64,000 bases of DNA from Stenopsyche tienmushanensis (taxonomy: Eukaryota; Arthropoda; Insecta; Trichoptera; Stenopsychidae): NCBI GenBank assembly GCA_008973525.1, contig WACJ01000273.1, forward strand, positions 186,001 to 250,000, written 5' to 3'. Shown here piece by piece: positions 38,000 to 50,184 of this stretch. The notes under the pieces were generated by a model. The model had not been told where the DNA came from. It was given only the letters and a program-made list of their open reading frames with translations, and ran no database searches. How positions within the stretch are numbered: the stretch's first letter is position 1; each line of letters begins with the position of its first letter. The position numbers and the translations under genes are program-made.

Positions 38000-39509
38000 T
38001 ACTATTGTTCTATTGGGGAGTTTTTATAAATATAAAACATCTTAATGATGTGTTTAATATATTTGCTAGTGATCTTCATGTTTGCCATCTACTCGGCTAG
38101 ATAATGGTCCGAAAGCAGAACGTCTCCACTCCTACAATTCACTGGTGTCAGAATTGGTGATTCGTGAATCAAAAATGTCGTTTATATACTGGTTTGGCTT
38201 AATCTTCTGGTGTAAAAAATATACATATTGAAGTGATTAAGAAAGTCACGTAGAGCCACCTTTTAGTAACTGGATTTGCAAAAATAATTAAATACAGAAT
38301 GCAGCAGGAATATTTCCTTATTTGAAACGCGCGCCCTGAAGTGACAATTATTCCAAAAAAGAGTAAAGTGACACTCATTCAAAAGAGCAAAATTTAACGT
38401 TTTATATCATGTACATTTAATAACGATTATGTTGTAAATTGTGTTTAAATGCTTCTGTGTAAACATGGAAAAATTATTATTAATCTATGATTTTTAAAAA
38501 TGTCATTTTTTGCTGTTTTATAGGAAGTATATTTTTGAAATGTACTGTTATGCCTCCCTAATGTAAGTATAAATGATTTTTGAATGAAACGATATCTAGT
38601 TTGGAGGCACATTAGGGTCCAACTAGATAATTATTCGGCGGCGTCTCCACACTCTTTCCCGAGCGAATGGGGTGCGATTCATCCCGCGCACCACCCTTAT
38701 GACGGATGGTGCACAATTTGCGTCTACCGGAGCAGAACCGGTCAATTACCGCCACCAAAGATTTATTAATAATAAGCCTATTATGAATTTCCTGGCTCTG
38801 TTCCGGCGGATGACGTCGCACTAAGTGAAAAGATACCGGGATTGCCTCGGCGGGACGCAATATCATTAGGGATCGTTTAATCCATCGATGCCTTTAAATG
38901 TTCAACATTTTCGAAAGAAAAATCGATCCGACTGTTTATAAATTATAGTGCTTTGTGGCAAAGACACGAAAGCATTGAAAAGTGGTCGTCGAAATGACTC
39001 GGGAAGTTTTCATCCCGGCAAATTGATTGATGATCAGTCTGGCGTATAAAACGCGATATTCAAATGACGGGGTTAATAGATTCCAGCTTCTTATCTTAGC
39101 CTCTTTAGCATATATAATTGACTTTGAATTTTTCCAATGGCTGCCCGTGATTTGTATATTGTTATTAATTTCCATTTAAATAACGTATATTAAGAATTTA
39201 AAATGATCTCAAAATCTCAAATTTGAGACCTGAAAAAATCCTGGCCTTTTTATGGTCACTCTCTGTCCCAAATTACGCTCGACTCAATAAAAATCGTTAG
39301 ATAGTTAAATAGATCATTCAAATATTATTTTTAGTAAAAGTTAAGGTGTTTTTATTTTAAAAACTTGTACCGTGCTGAAAATGAACATTCATTTTAGGTT
39401 TACAAGTTTACGCTGCCATCATTTAGACTTCAAAAACAGTTTTTTTGTACAAGTTTTGATCTTCTATAACTAGTCGATGATTAATAATTAAAAATAATTT
39501 ATTTAAATA
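38000..39509. other. Gene-free; one GC-richer patch
   Basis: The patch at about 38600-38870 is open on both strands for 60-84 codons without domains. Confidence 0.5.
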
Positions 39510-39843
39510 CTAGCCGATACCCAGTTGCCGCCACGGAAGTAATGATTCTAAAAATATCGTTTGTTGGTTTTATTATAAATATGAACAAACATTGATTTTT
39601 ATATAAAAGATCTACTGTAAGTTAATTATACTATAACTATATTATTTGAAAAGGTGCAAACAATAAGTCGGCAAAGTTTTATCGCAATCGAATGAACGGT
39701 ATGGCAGCCCATTAAATACAGACAAACAAACATTGATTTTTATATATTAGATTATGCCTATGTTACTCGCGGAATCCTTAGCAATAAGTGAACGAAGTTT
39801 TATCGCAATCCGATGAACAGTATCTACAGTCCATTTTCAATTG
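39510..39843 (-). mobile_element. Short Helitron-like element, inverted copy of the 42.8-kb element
   Basis: The minus strand ends ...GTATCGGCTAG then T. It carries the same three-unit structure as the copy at 42819, in reverse orientation and about 3 kb away. Its 5' end is cut by the MITE at 39846. Confidence 0.76.
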
Positions 39844-39845
39844 TA

Positions 39846-40057
39846 CAGTCGATTCTCCTATAGTCACGGATATTAAAAATCGTGTGAATCGATTAAGCTG
39901 GTGATAAATGCTTCGACGGCTATAAAAGTATGGTCTTATCTCTCGAATGCTATGACCAAAACATAGTAATCGATTATAGGAGGGACCGCCGCTAAAAACC
40001 GGCGATTATATGATGAAAGAGTCAGTATAAAAATGTTGATTATAGCAGGGTCGACTG
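39846..40057. mobile_element. pogo/Tc1-like MITE, 212 bp
   Basis: TA on both sides; ends CAGTCGATTCTCCTATAG and, inverted, CAGTCGACCCTGCTATAA. It cuts the 5' end of the Helitron copy at 39510. Confidence 0.8.
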
Positions 40058-42705
40058 TATTTTGCGATTTGAAAGGATTTGGACCTTTTTTTAAAAATAA
40101 TTTCTATAACAACCGACAATTGATATTAGAATTGAATTGAAACCGACAATTGAATGTACATATTATATATTGATGAAATTGGGGTTTTGTGTCTTTGACA
40201 ATACTACAAATGTTACAATTTTCCAACATTTTTAACCCTAGATTACAAATCATATTTTTGAGTTACACTGATACTACATATTACGCGACGACGATTGACA
40301 ATTTGGGTCACTAATTTGCTTATTTAGAAAGGTGCTAAGTGGGAAAAGTTCGGGAACATGCATACATGACGAATGCAGGTAGTCTGTGAGACTAATGATT
40401 AGTATTCTAAGGAAATCAGATGATATAAAAGAGAAGCAATGGAATTGAACAGGAGAAAACTTTTTCTACTGTAAATTTCATCGACTCTGATGATTTATAT
40501 GTTAAAAAATATAAATAAAAATAATGATTAAATGAAAATAAATGGAAGGTGTCTCTGGTTTTATCGCCGTCAACGCATGTATAAACATCTTAAATGGGAA
40601 ATATGAGGTTCTTCGTATAATAAGTTGATTAATGAATCACTTTGGAGTGGAAGCCCTTCCGGTGCCCTCTTTTGAAGCATCCAGCCTGCGACTCGAGAGG
40701 GCCATTAGAGCTTCCACGTATGATACATATTGCTCAGTTTTTATTTACAGCTCGTCCTGTACCCCTTTCATCGCATAAAAATAAAGCGCATCAATTCCGA
40801 TATTAAATTACGACAATCTTATGCGATTTTTCTCGTTAATCAATCTCGTCGAATTTACACGAATTTGGAGACATCGTATTTTAACCCAACCTTCAATGTG
40901 AGTTAATATATTTGGGCATGTTAAAATATGAATTATCAGGTTGCCCTTTTGCAGGGCCCGCGTGGGACGGCGTGGGACGTCGGGGGCCGACGGTGGGGCC
41001 TCGAGGCCGTGGGGGGGCAGACGTCTTATTCTGCTGAGTCTGGAGAACTGCACCCGCCTACCGCTAAGGGCGGCTACCCGCCTATCCCGCCTATACCGAA
41101 TATACCGACTGTATCGTGAATACGCAATATACACACGCTGGGATAAAATTACAAAAAAACTATAATAAATAGCACCATATTATTATTTTAATAGATAAAC
41201 ATATCAAATAAAAATCATTGTAACGTCAATTTGAATGCCATAAAAAATGCATCTATGGCCAAATACGACAATCATTATGCATAAATTCACCATTTCTCCC
41301 CGAGTACAAAATGATAAACGTCAAAAAACTGTTTTAATTTTGCAATCGACCTACATACAAAACATATTATAAATTAAGCACGAAAATAATAATACATTGA
41401 AAATTAAAATGATTTTAACCTTGTAACAATGTCGGAGATCTCTTGTACGATATGTCGACGACGTCTAGCGAAGTTTCGAAAAAATTTAAAGATTCGACGG
41501 CAAAGGAGACCGACTGTGTCGGTCTGCACACGGCGAAACCAGAGTTCCTGCTTTTTTATCGATTCGGCACGGGGAGAGGAAAATATGCTGAGTCCACGTG
41601 TTTCTGTTTGGTTAGGGTGTACGGAGGATGGAAATGTGTAACGGGGTCGGAACTCCACAAAACATTAGAAAATATTTCTAACGACCTTATACTTAATTTT
41701 GTTCGTCGGCCTAGGCGTGTTCAGATCGCATCGTCCGATACGCTCGCTCTGACAATATGCTCGAAAATATCAAAATCAAAAATAAAATTGAAATACAATA
41801 ACATAATTTTTTAATGCGCCGTGTAATTTTGCCCCAAATTCATATTTTTGTATAATATGTTGGTAGCAGTGCGTTCGTATTATTTGAACGTTGACAAATG
41901 TCAAATGATAGACGTTTTTCGCTTGAGTTTTAAATACGATGTTATTGATTGTTAAATAAATATAAACATTTATGTTTATTATTTATCTATTTATCGAATG
42001 CATTAATTTGACGTTCGCGAGTCGTTGAACATCTACGTGCTAAATAGTGAAGCAAAAGTCGGCGGTGCGATGTGATTTTATATTTTGTATTGGGAGGGAA
42101 GATCCTGACGGGTGGGATTGCAGAAACGTGACCTATCTATCGTCTGGTGGCCGTGCCACAATGAGAACATCGGCTGAGAGGTTCGAGCCTCGAGGCTCGG
42201 CCCTCCCCGAGAGTGCCTCCTCGGGACCGATGAAGCATTGTTCCCGAAACGAGGGATCGATGTTGCACCTATCGAATCGATCCGCCCGCCAAAAGCGCAC
42301 CGCGTTATCGTAATTATTCAACGATTCACTTCTAAACATCACATCTTGTTCAAATATTTACTCACATTTTTTCCCACAAAAATATATATATACAGCTTTT
42401 ATAAAAATGAATTTAAATTTAGACCGTACAAAGCAAAAATTATAATAAACATGCCATCAAAGACAAATTAATTTATAATTAATACAACCATGAAGAATAT
42501 TTAAAAATCAAATAATAAATATTTTTTACTGCCATCTTTAGTTTTGGACGATAATTAAGATGAATACAAAAATAGGAACATTCAAGAAATAGAATTATAA
42601 ATTCAAAAATTATATTAAAACATGCATTAATAAATGAAATTATTTTTATTTATTAGATAAGAATTTTGGGTCCGGAAAAAACGGATATCAACTAATAAAA
42701 TAATA
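40058..42705. other. Gene-free; G-rich and GC-rich islands
   Basis: A strongly G-rich plus strand lies at 40950-41020 with several runs of G. GC-richer islands lie at 41430-41760 (a 123-codon frame with no domain) and 42050-42310. None can be called a gene. Confidence 0.5.
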
Positions 42706-42805
42706 CAGTATACTCTCGATTATCCAAGGTAGGGCTGGGGAGTTACGCCATGAATAACTGAAAAACACGGATAATCCGAATCATCAAATTTTTACTTGGT
42801 TTCGT
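42706..42805. mobile_element. Tigger/pogo-like terminus, truncated
   Basis: TA then CAGTATACTCTCGATTATCC, a typical pogo/Tigger end. A nearby inverted GGATAATCCG belongs to the same end. The other end is not found; a Helitron copy begins just to the right. Confidence 0.6.
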
Positions 42806-42818
42806 ATATAATATCATA

Positions 42819-43134
42819 TCTAATATATAAAAATGAATAAGATTTTGTTCGTTCGAAATGCGCTGCCATACCGTTCATCGGATTGCGATAAAATTTCATC
42901 CACTTATTGCTAAGGATTCCACGAGTAACATATGCATAGTCTAATATATAAAAATCAATGTTTGTTTGTCCGTATTTAATGCGCTGCCATACCGTTCATT
43001 CGATTGCGATAAAACTTTGGTAAAAAAGGTATAGTACAATTAACTTCCAGTAGATCTTATATATAAAAATCAATGTTTGTATGTTTGTTCAGAATTATTA
43101 CTTCTGTGGCAGCAATGCGTCGGGTACCAACTAG
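42819..43134 (+). mobile_element. Short Helitron-like element with three tandem units
   Basis: Starts TCTAATATATAAAAATGAAT and ends GGTACCAACTAG followed by T, as Helitrons do (5' TC, 3' CTAG/T). Inside, the phrase ATATATAAAAAT(C/G)AAT recurs three times, and the block with CATACCGTTCAT and GATTGCGATAAAA twice. There is no coding capacity. Confidence 0.78.
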
Positions 43135-43618
43135 TTTATAGTACAAATTTTTGTTTCATAATTTTAATACTCATTAATTATCAAGATAAATGCTTAGAGT
43201 TAATCAGCTAAGCATCCGTCAATAGTTGATATTAATTTTGAATTCAACGCCATTTTATGACTAATGTAATTATTAGTATCTTTTTCACTTGTTTATTGTT
43301 CAAAATGTAATAAAGTTCAATCCTTGAATACACTGCCAGTCAGTTTTAGGCTTGGATATTTTACCCTTGACAAAAATAACATTTTTTAAACTCATTAATA
43401 TTACTGACGAATAGTTCTTAAAAAAAAACTTACCGAGATGCTGTCTTCACCATGTCTGGACACAAACTGAGCTCAAACAGACGTTTATCAAAATCGGCAA
43501 GGACTTATCGGTACTCTTAATAGACTCGAGGAATACAAAAATAAAAATAGCACATCTGTTACTGAATTATTTTACTTCAAAACTAAATAAATATTTCAAT
43601 TAAATATAAAATTACATT

Positions 43619-45503
43619 TCATAAATTCATACTCGCCGTCTCCGATTCGCCGAGATTTTCATTCGTACTCGACAAAGGGACGATGATAATCTCCATCGTG
43701 GAAGATTGCTCCGTGACTCTCTTGCTGCTCTTCGAATTGTTGACGACAGATTTCTTTTTATTCTCCATTTTCTTCACGTGGGATTTAATGTGAAGATTAA
43801 GTTTATCAGTTCTGGTGAATTCCATTGTACACCCCAAAGGCTCCCTAAACGGACAATGCTTTCTCTTGTTCGGCTGATGAATTTTAACATGACGCATCAA
43901 CATATCTTTCCTGCTAAATTTCACACTGCAAACTGAGCAAACAAACGATTTTTCTTTCGTGTGAGTCGACAGATGTGCAATCAGATATTGTTTCTTCCGA
44001 AACGACGCGTTGCAAATGTCACACTTGAAAGCTTTGATCTCGTCGTGCAGTGTTATGTGACGGCGCAATGCGCGCTCCGAAACGAAGATTTTATCGCAAT
44101 GGGTGCAGCGATTAGAATGATTGGCGGTGGTCATGTGATGCGCTAGATGGTCTTGTTTTTTGAAAATGCTGCTGCAATAAATGCAGGAGTATTTTTTGGG
44201 CGTTCTGTTGGGTGTTTTGTTTGTCGAGTGCGTTTTCTGATGGACCGACATCTCTTCCAGCGAGTTTAATTTTAAAGAGCAAATGTGACATTGGAATTCT
44301 ACAACTTTATGTTCCACCTTGATGTGAGTGATCAAGGAATCTAGTTCGACGTACATGGCAGTGCATTTTTCTTGGATGCATTTGTAAGCCTTCTGATGTC
44401 CGTGTTCCTTGAGATGAAGTTTTAGATTGCTGTAGCTGGACGAGATTTGTTCGCAGTAGGGACATTTGAAACCGACGTTCCTCCCGATCGCCCTGTCGGG
44501 TAGAGTTTTGCTCAAGCCGTCGGGCCAGACTCTGTGCGATAAGACGTGTTTTTTTGCCGTCGATTTTTGCATGAAGGTTCTTGCACATATGACACATTGA
44601 TAAGGTCGCTCTCCTGAATGCGAACGAAGGTGTTGAAAGAATTTGAATTGATTTTGAAATTGCCTTTGACACACCGAACATGTCAACAAGTTCATTTCGA
44701 TTTTGTGCTCCGTATCGATCTCCGTAGTGTTATTTATTTCAATTTCGGTAATTTCGCAAGCATCCTGAGAATTTGGTACGGTTGAATAATTAATAGCTGT
44801 CTCGTAATCGATGATATTCGAAGTCATAGTTTCGACATTATCACACTGCGGTAGAGGGGAAGTTACGACTATTTCGTTTTCGGCGACTTGATCTCCCGGA
44901 TTCCAGACCCAAATTTGACTCGGTTGATTATCAAAGGCGACCATGTTGACGTCCTCATCGTTCACGATAGTCTCGAGTGAAGAATTTTCGCTTAACCGAG
45001 GAGCATGTTCTTTTTTGTGAGCGATAAATTCAAAGAATGAATGAAAATTTAACTTGCATTTTCCACAGTGAAATATATCTCCTTGGTCTTCAATATAAGC
45101 AGAATCTATGGTAATATTTTCAAAAATAGGCTGATTTTCATTTTTAATATGAGCACCTGGAATGTACAGAAACAATTTATATTAATTTGCATTATATTCT
45201 TTACAATTATAATGAATGACAGTGAGAAAATAGTGTAATTTAATAAAATATCATTCGAATTTAGCAAAATTGTGAACAGAGCTCATCCTAATGAAAATAT
45301 AGTGGCATTTTTGTCTCATTTGAATCTTTTTGAGGTTAGTCACATACTAAGATCAAATTAGACAATTGAACATACTATAAATTACAACTTTTCATTATTA
45401 GATATGTAAGAATAGAAGAGATTAATATTTGCATTTAATTTAAATAATTTTTATTACATAAGTAAGAATAATTGATTTAAAAGAGTTTACCTTCAGCATT
45501 CAT
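43619..45503 (-). CDS. C2H2 zinc-finger protein, two exons, about eleven fingers
   Basis: Exon 1 codes only MNAE plus one base (45503-45491) and ends at GAAG|gtaaac. Exon 2 runs 45156-43619 after a ttccag acceptor, giving about 516 residues. I chose this start because the in-frame Met at 45175 lies inside the intron's acceptor region. About eleven C2H2 units are visible: one near the N-terminus (FHCGKC), an acidic stretch of about 120 residues, then fingers in sequence such as LTCSVC, YQCVIC, FKCPYC, FQCHIC, YSCIYC, NRCTHC, FKCDIC and FVCSVC. One finger has four residues between the cysteines and the last has seven (KHCPF...GC), so these two are non-canonical. Linkers are mostly not the TGEKP type; only one is close (SGERPY). 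I see no ZAD, BTB or KRAB domain. The C-terminus is a lysine/serine-rich tail. It probably binds DNA or RNA in the nucleus; targets cannot be inferred. A Met-initiated 124-residue frame on the same strand (44681-44307) is a shadow. Confidence 0.92.
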
Positions 45504-48500
45504 AGCAGAATCAAATGACAGCTACGAGCTGTCAAAATTATAGAATGGGTGTTCGCAAATCCCACAATATATTTAAAAGGGGAAAAAAATAATGTCTGTT
45601 CGAATATAATAATGGATGTTTTAAATTAGAAATATTGGTTTAAAAACATACATAAAATTGATATTGAATTAGCTTTCAATGTGTATAAATTTGTTTAAAT
45701 TTACAAATGTATTCTATCATTATTTATGAACATTTTTAAGTAATGTTTCTTTTAACAGTATTATTAAAATATTTTTGTATTCTAAATAAGTTAAATAGCA
45801 AGATTTTAATTGATAAATTATTTAAAAAAGATACAACAAATCAATGAAAATATTTTTATTAAGGATCATACATGGAATGTAAATTAAATAAAATACCATT
45901 TTATTTTATATTTTATTAAAAATAATTTGTTATGCACATAAATAATCTTTTTTTGTAAAACTGTAAGAAAATCAACAAAAAGAATACATATATTTTAAAT
46001 TCATTTGGACATAACGTGAAACTCCAAAAAATCATTCCAATATGAATTAGATAAAACGTATTTGAACTATTGGCAGTCGCGTTTAATAAGAATTTCCTTA
46101 TTTTCGACGGTGAAACGTGAATAACGTCATTGTATTCGTCTAAATTATTTGATTTTATACAACAACAACTGAAATGATAAATGGTTATCCCACTCGATCT
46201 ATATTTCAACAAATTACGGACTATATATATATAACAAATTTAATAAATTAAAAAATTAATAAATAATTATTAAATAACACGTAATTATATACTTGATGTT
46301 ATATAAAAAAGATAAATATATTTCAATACGTCGCTGCTTGTCAAGCGATGAGTAAAAGATTCTTATATTTTGTATAAAAAAATATCTCCGTGTGCGAAGA
46401 AGGTGCGTTTAAATGAGGCCATCAATATTTTTCTTACATTAATCCAAACTATATAAGTGAAAATGATTTATTTGGCAATAGCAGATAAAGATTACATATT
46501 TGTGTGTTATATATTTCATAAATTTTTTACTAAGTTTTGCGCAATCATATAGCCACGTAAACAAATATGAGCTGAATATATTTGTAAGTTTGTGTGAAGT
46601 TTATAAGTCTTAATCCAACCACCAGCCACATTTATGTATATATATTTAATAAAGCATTTCATCCATTCGTCGCCTTTCCATTTCCATTCTATTATCACAC
46701 AGCACAATAGTTTTTAAAGGATTTCAACGAAGTATATAACATTATTATTAGTAATGTACATTAATTACTCAAAGTGTGAGTGTGATGATTGTAAAATTAC
46801 AGCACAAGGCGTTAGATATTCAAAATGTCTTTACAAATATAGAAAAGGCTTACAAATTATGTACTGCGTGTGTTTTACATTATCGAAATGTATGTGAATT
46901 TCATATAAAAAATATATCTCGAATAATATTATGGATCGGAACTATTAAAATGTCGAGTTCCCAAATAACAATTGTTTATTTTGAAATCGATTTTCAATTG
47001 ATCTATTGAAGTACGCGAGGTTGAGTATTTTGAGAACTCTTAATTTGTGACAATACGTAGAAAATAAAAATTCAGCATTGCCTCCTTATTGCATAACGCG
47101 CTCTGCAAGCTGTATATTATAGCTGGTAATAAAAAATCATCTTCAAATAGATATTGATCATTCGGTTTAAGTGATCAGTCAATCAAAGCATCCTTATATT
47201 CTTGTCAGTGAAAGGTGATGTTATGTATTGTCTGAAAATAAAACAAAAACATTACAATCGGATTAAAAATCAACGTTATACGAAACATAAATCTTTCAAT
47301 TTTTCGATATGCGTTCAAATATTCTGTTCAATTAATAATGCGGAATCATACTGTAAAGGGTCATCCAAATTGTATACATTGTGTTTACATTATTATTGAA
47401 CAACGAACAAGGGATCCGTGATACATACCACGCGTTGGATGAAATTTGTATTGACTATTAATTTACTTATTATATAATACACTTAACAAAACAACACATT
47501 TACATGGATTTACTCAATCATATTAAACACAATAAATTGATAAATCAACTTGCAATAACTTTACAAAATAATCAGAGGGGGTACTGAAGTAAGCATATTT
47601 TTAATTAGCAGCAAATACGAAATGTTAAATATTTTTTATAGCAAACGGAATTATATTCGTACAGTTTTGGAAATATATATGAGTTTAAGCATAAAAAATA
47701 TTATTTGTCATATTGATTCATTTAAGATGCAGGTAATGATTCATTTTGTATTTATATTTACGTTTTTATTGAATTTAAAAATCAAACAAGTCAATCAAAA
47801 TAATGCTATTAATGAAATTATTTTAAATCACTGCTCATTATAAGTTATAATTGTTATTATGAATATAAGAAAAGGATTAATCCTAGATCACTAATCATTA
47901 GTCTCATAGACTACAAATTCGTCGTCAGTGACATTTAACTTGAAAACATGATTGGTGATCTAGTATTAAAAAGCAAAGCCACCAAAAGCGTTAAGTACCT
48001 CCACCTACTAGGAATGCAAGACTTTTCCATCCCACCAATACCTGGTCATCATTCATTTAGAACTGGCAGCAATGACCTATGAAAATATAGATATTAAAGA
48101 CAGTTCATAGAAAAAAAGGATAGAAGATAGATGAGTGAATATTATTGGCACTATATCTATAATATACAGGTTCTAATGATTCTATTTTAACGTTGTGATT
48201 GGTTATTTTCATTCAAGTCTTTAAATTATCTCAGTTTACTGCATTTTGAAATGAATTTTTAAATGTACAAAAAGTGCATAAGGATTACAAAAACATTCAA
48301 GATAAAGTAAAACTGAAAAATCTATAGATACGAAAATGTGTATGAATTTTTGTTATAATAGACTAATATGAAACTTATGTCATAAATGAACTGCAAGCTG
48401 CGATAGCTATCCACGGCAACAAAAAAATAAAAATTTAATAGTATAAAAAATATCTTCTTGAATGCTTTACAAATTTCAATTATAGTTAAAATTACAATAT

Positions 48501-50069
48501 TCAAAAATAATAAAATAATGTCAGGTGTATGTTTATAACTGAAATAGAATGTCAGTTTTATATTTTACAATGTTATACAATTTGATGGACTGAAAAAATC
48601 AACATGTTGCAATAACTTTACAGTAAATATAAAAGCATGGTAATTTGCATTAAATGATTTGTAAAGTGTACGTTTATTTAAAATTGCATGAAGTATTGAT
48701 ACAAATTTTGATGACAAGGCATACAATATAGATAACGATAAAAACTATTCTATATTTGTTCTTGATCTACCAATAAATGTACTCAAACTCCATCCTTTTA
48801 AGATTCTATATATATATATCATTGTGAATTATAAAACTAACATTTTTAAATATAGAAAATGTGCACTACGGTTTTTAAGAGAGAAAATACCTTGTCATCC
48901 GAATATAATGGTCCGAAAAAGACCTGGCAACCCAAGATAAATAAACAAAATAAATTTAATGATATGCTTTTTTCACTTAACTGGAAAGCGAAAGCTTAAA
49001 ATTTTATAAAGCTTAAGGTAAAAATATTTATTTTATAAATAACACCTCAACCAAATATCTGGCTAATGATTGGATCAGCAATGATCGATTGTGTATTTGG
49101 ATTCCTTCTCTCAGATTCTTACTGTGATTCAGACATCTATAGTTCATTTCGATCCAAATTTCTAATTTCCATCTATAAATTTACTTCATTATAATAACAT
49201 TTAAATAAATGTTTATGACGATTCATAAAGATTATTTTTAACGACTTAAATTATTCTTAAAAGTACAAATATATACCTTAAATGAGAGATGTTCGTGATA
49301 TTTATATAATATTTTAATCTGAAATTTGCACGCTCGATAATTATGCAGGAACCCATTGGCAACAACACCAAAAATGATTAATTTCTTTATCCTAACCATT
49401 TAAATTTATATCACTTGTTATTTTATATATTTATATGTTTATGTCTAATTAAAAATAAATCATATAAATGATGTTGAAATACATAAATTTCAATTACATT
49501 AAAATTGGATTATTGTTTACATGAAAGCCTAATGTTTGATATTTTATAAATAGAGCATCATGCACGCAAATTACTAATGAGGTATGTATTTTAATATATA
49601 CATTACAGTTAAAGCCCATATTTGGTTAGAACGCGTTTTTACCAGTTGACACTACTGGTACAGTGTAAAGTAATTTCAACTAGTGAAAATGCGTTCTAAA
49701 TAAATACGAATTTTGCCTGTAACATACATAAAATAATTTACTATATTTATATACATTATTTTTTGAATCGTTATGAATCTTACTTTCCGAAAAATTGGAT
49801 AAATTTACAATAAATTTATTTAAATTGTAATAAAATTTACAATGAACTTTCAACATATGCAAAATAAATCTTAGTCTCAAAATTGTTTATGTCTTCAATC
49901 TCACGCTCTCATTGACGCTTTTATAAATGCATTTCCACATTTGTTGGGATAAGACATTTTTTATACGGATTAAATTTGAACTTTAAATGTTGAGAGCTTG
50001 CCGTATTATTTTAAGAGTTTATAGAATTATTTCAACCGTTGTAAATAAATATGCATTTTAAAATGATTG
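45504..50069. other. Intergenic, very AT-rich, nothing recognised
   Basis: It lies between the 5' end of the zinc-finger gene and the 3' end of the SMP/C2/C1 gene, so it should contain the zinc-finger gene's promoter near 45.5 kb. No mobile element or coding exon was recognised. Confidence 0.55.
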
Positions 50070-50075
50070 TTTATT
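50070..50075 (-). promoter_or_regulatory. Candidate polyadenylation signal of the SMP/C2/C1 gene
   Basis: AATAAA on the minus strand about 110 bases after the TAA stop at 50185-50187. It is a reasonable distance, but the region is AT-rich and the motif could be chance. Confidence 0.35.
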
Positions 50076-50184
50076 CATTAGCGTGTAAAAAATATGTGTC
50101 AAGCTCCTATGCGGCTGTGAATAATAAGCTAAGCGTAGCAATGAATTTGTACGGTGATAATGATAGCGAGAATCGTCGTGAAAC

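Noticed and set aside
41443..41814. 123-codon open frame
   Set aside because: No recognisable domain, overlapped by frames of similar length on both strands, no splice context.
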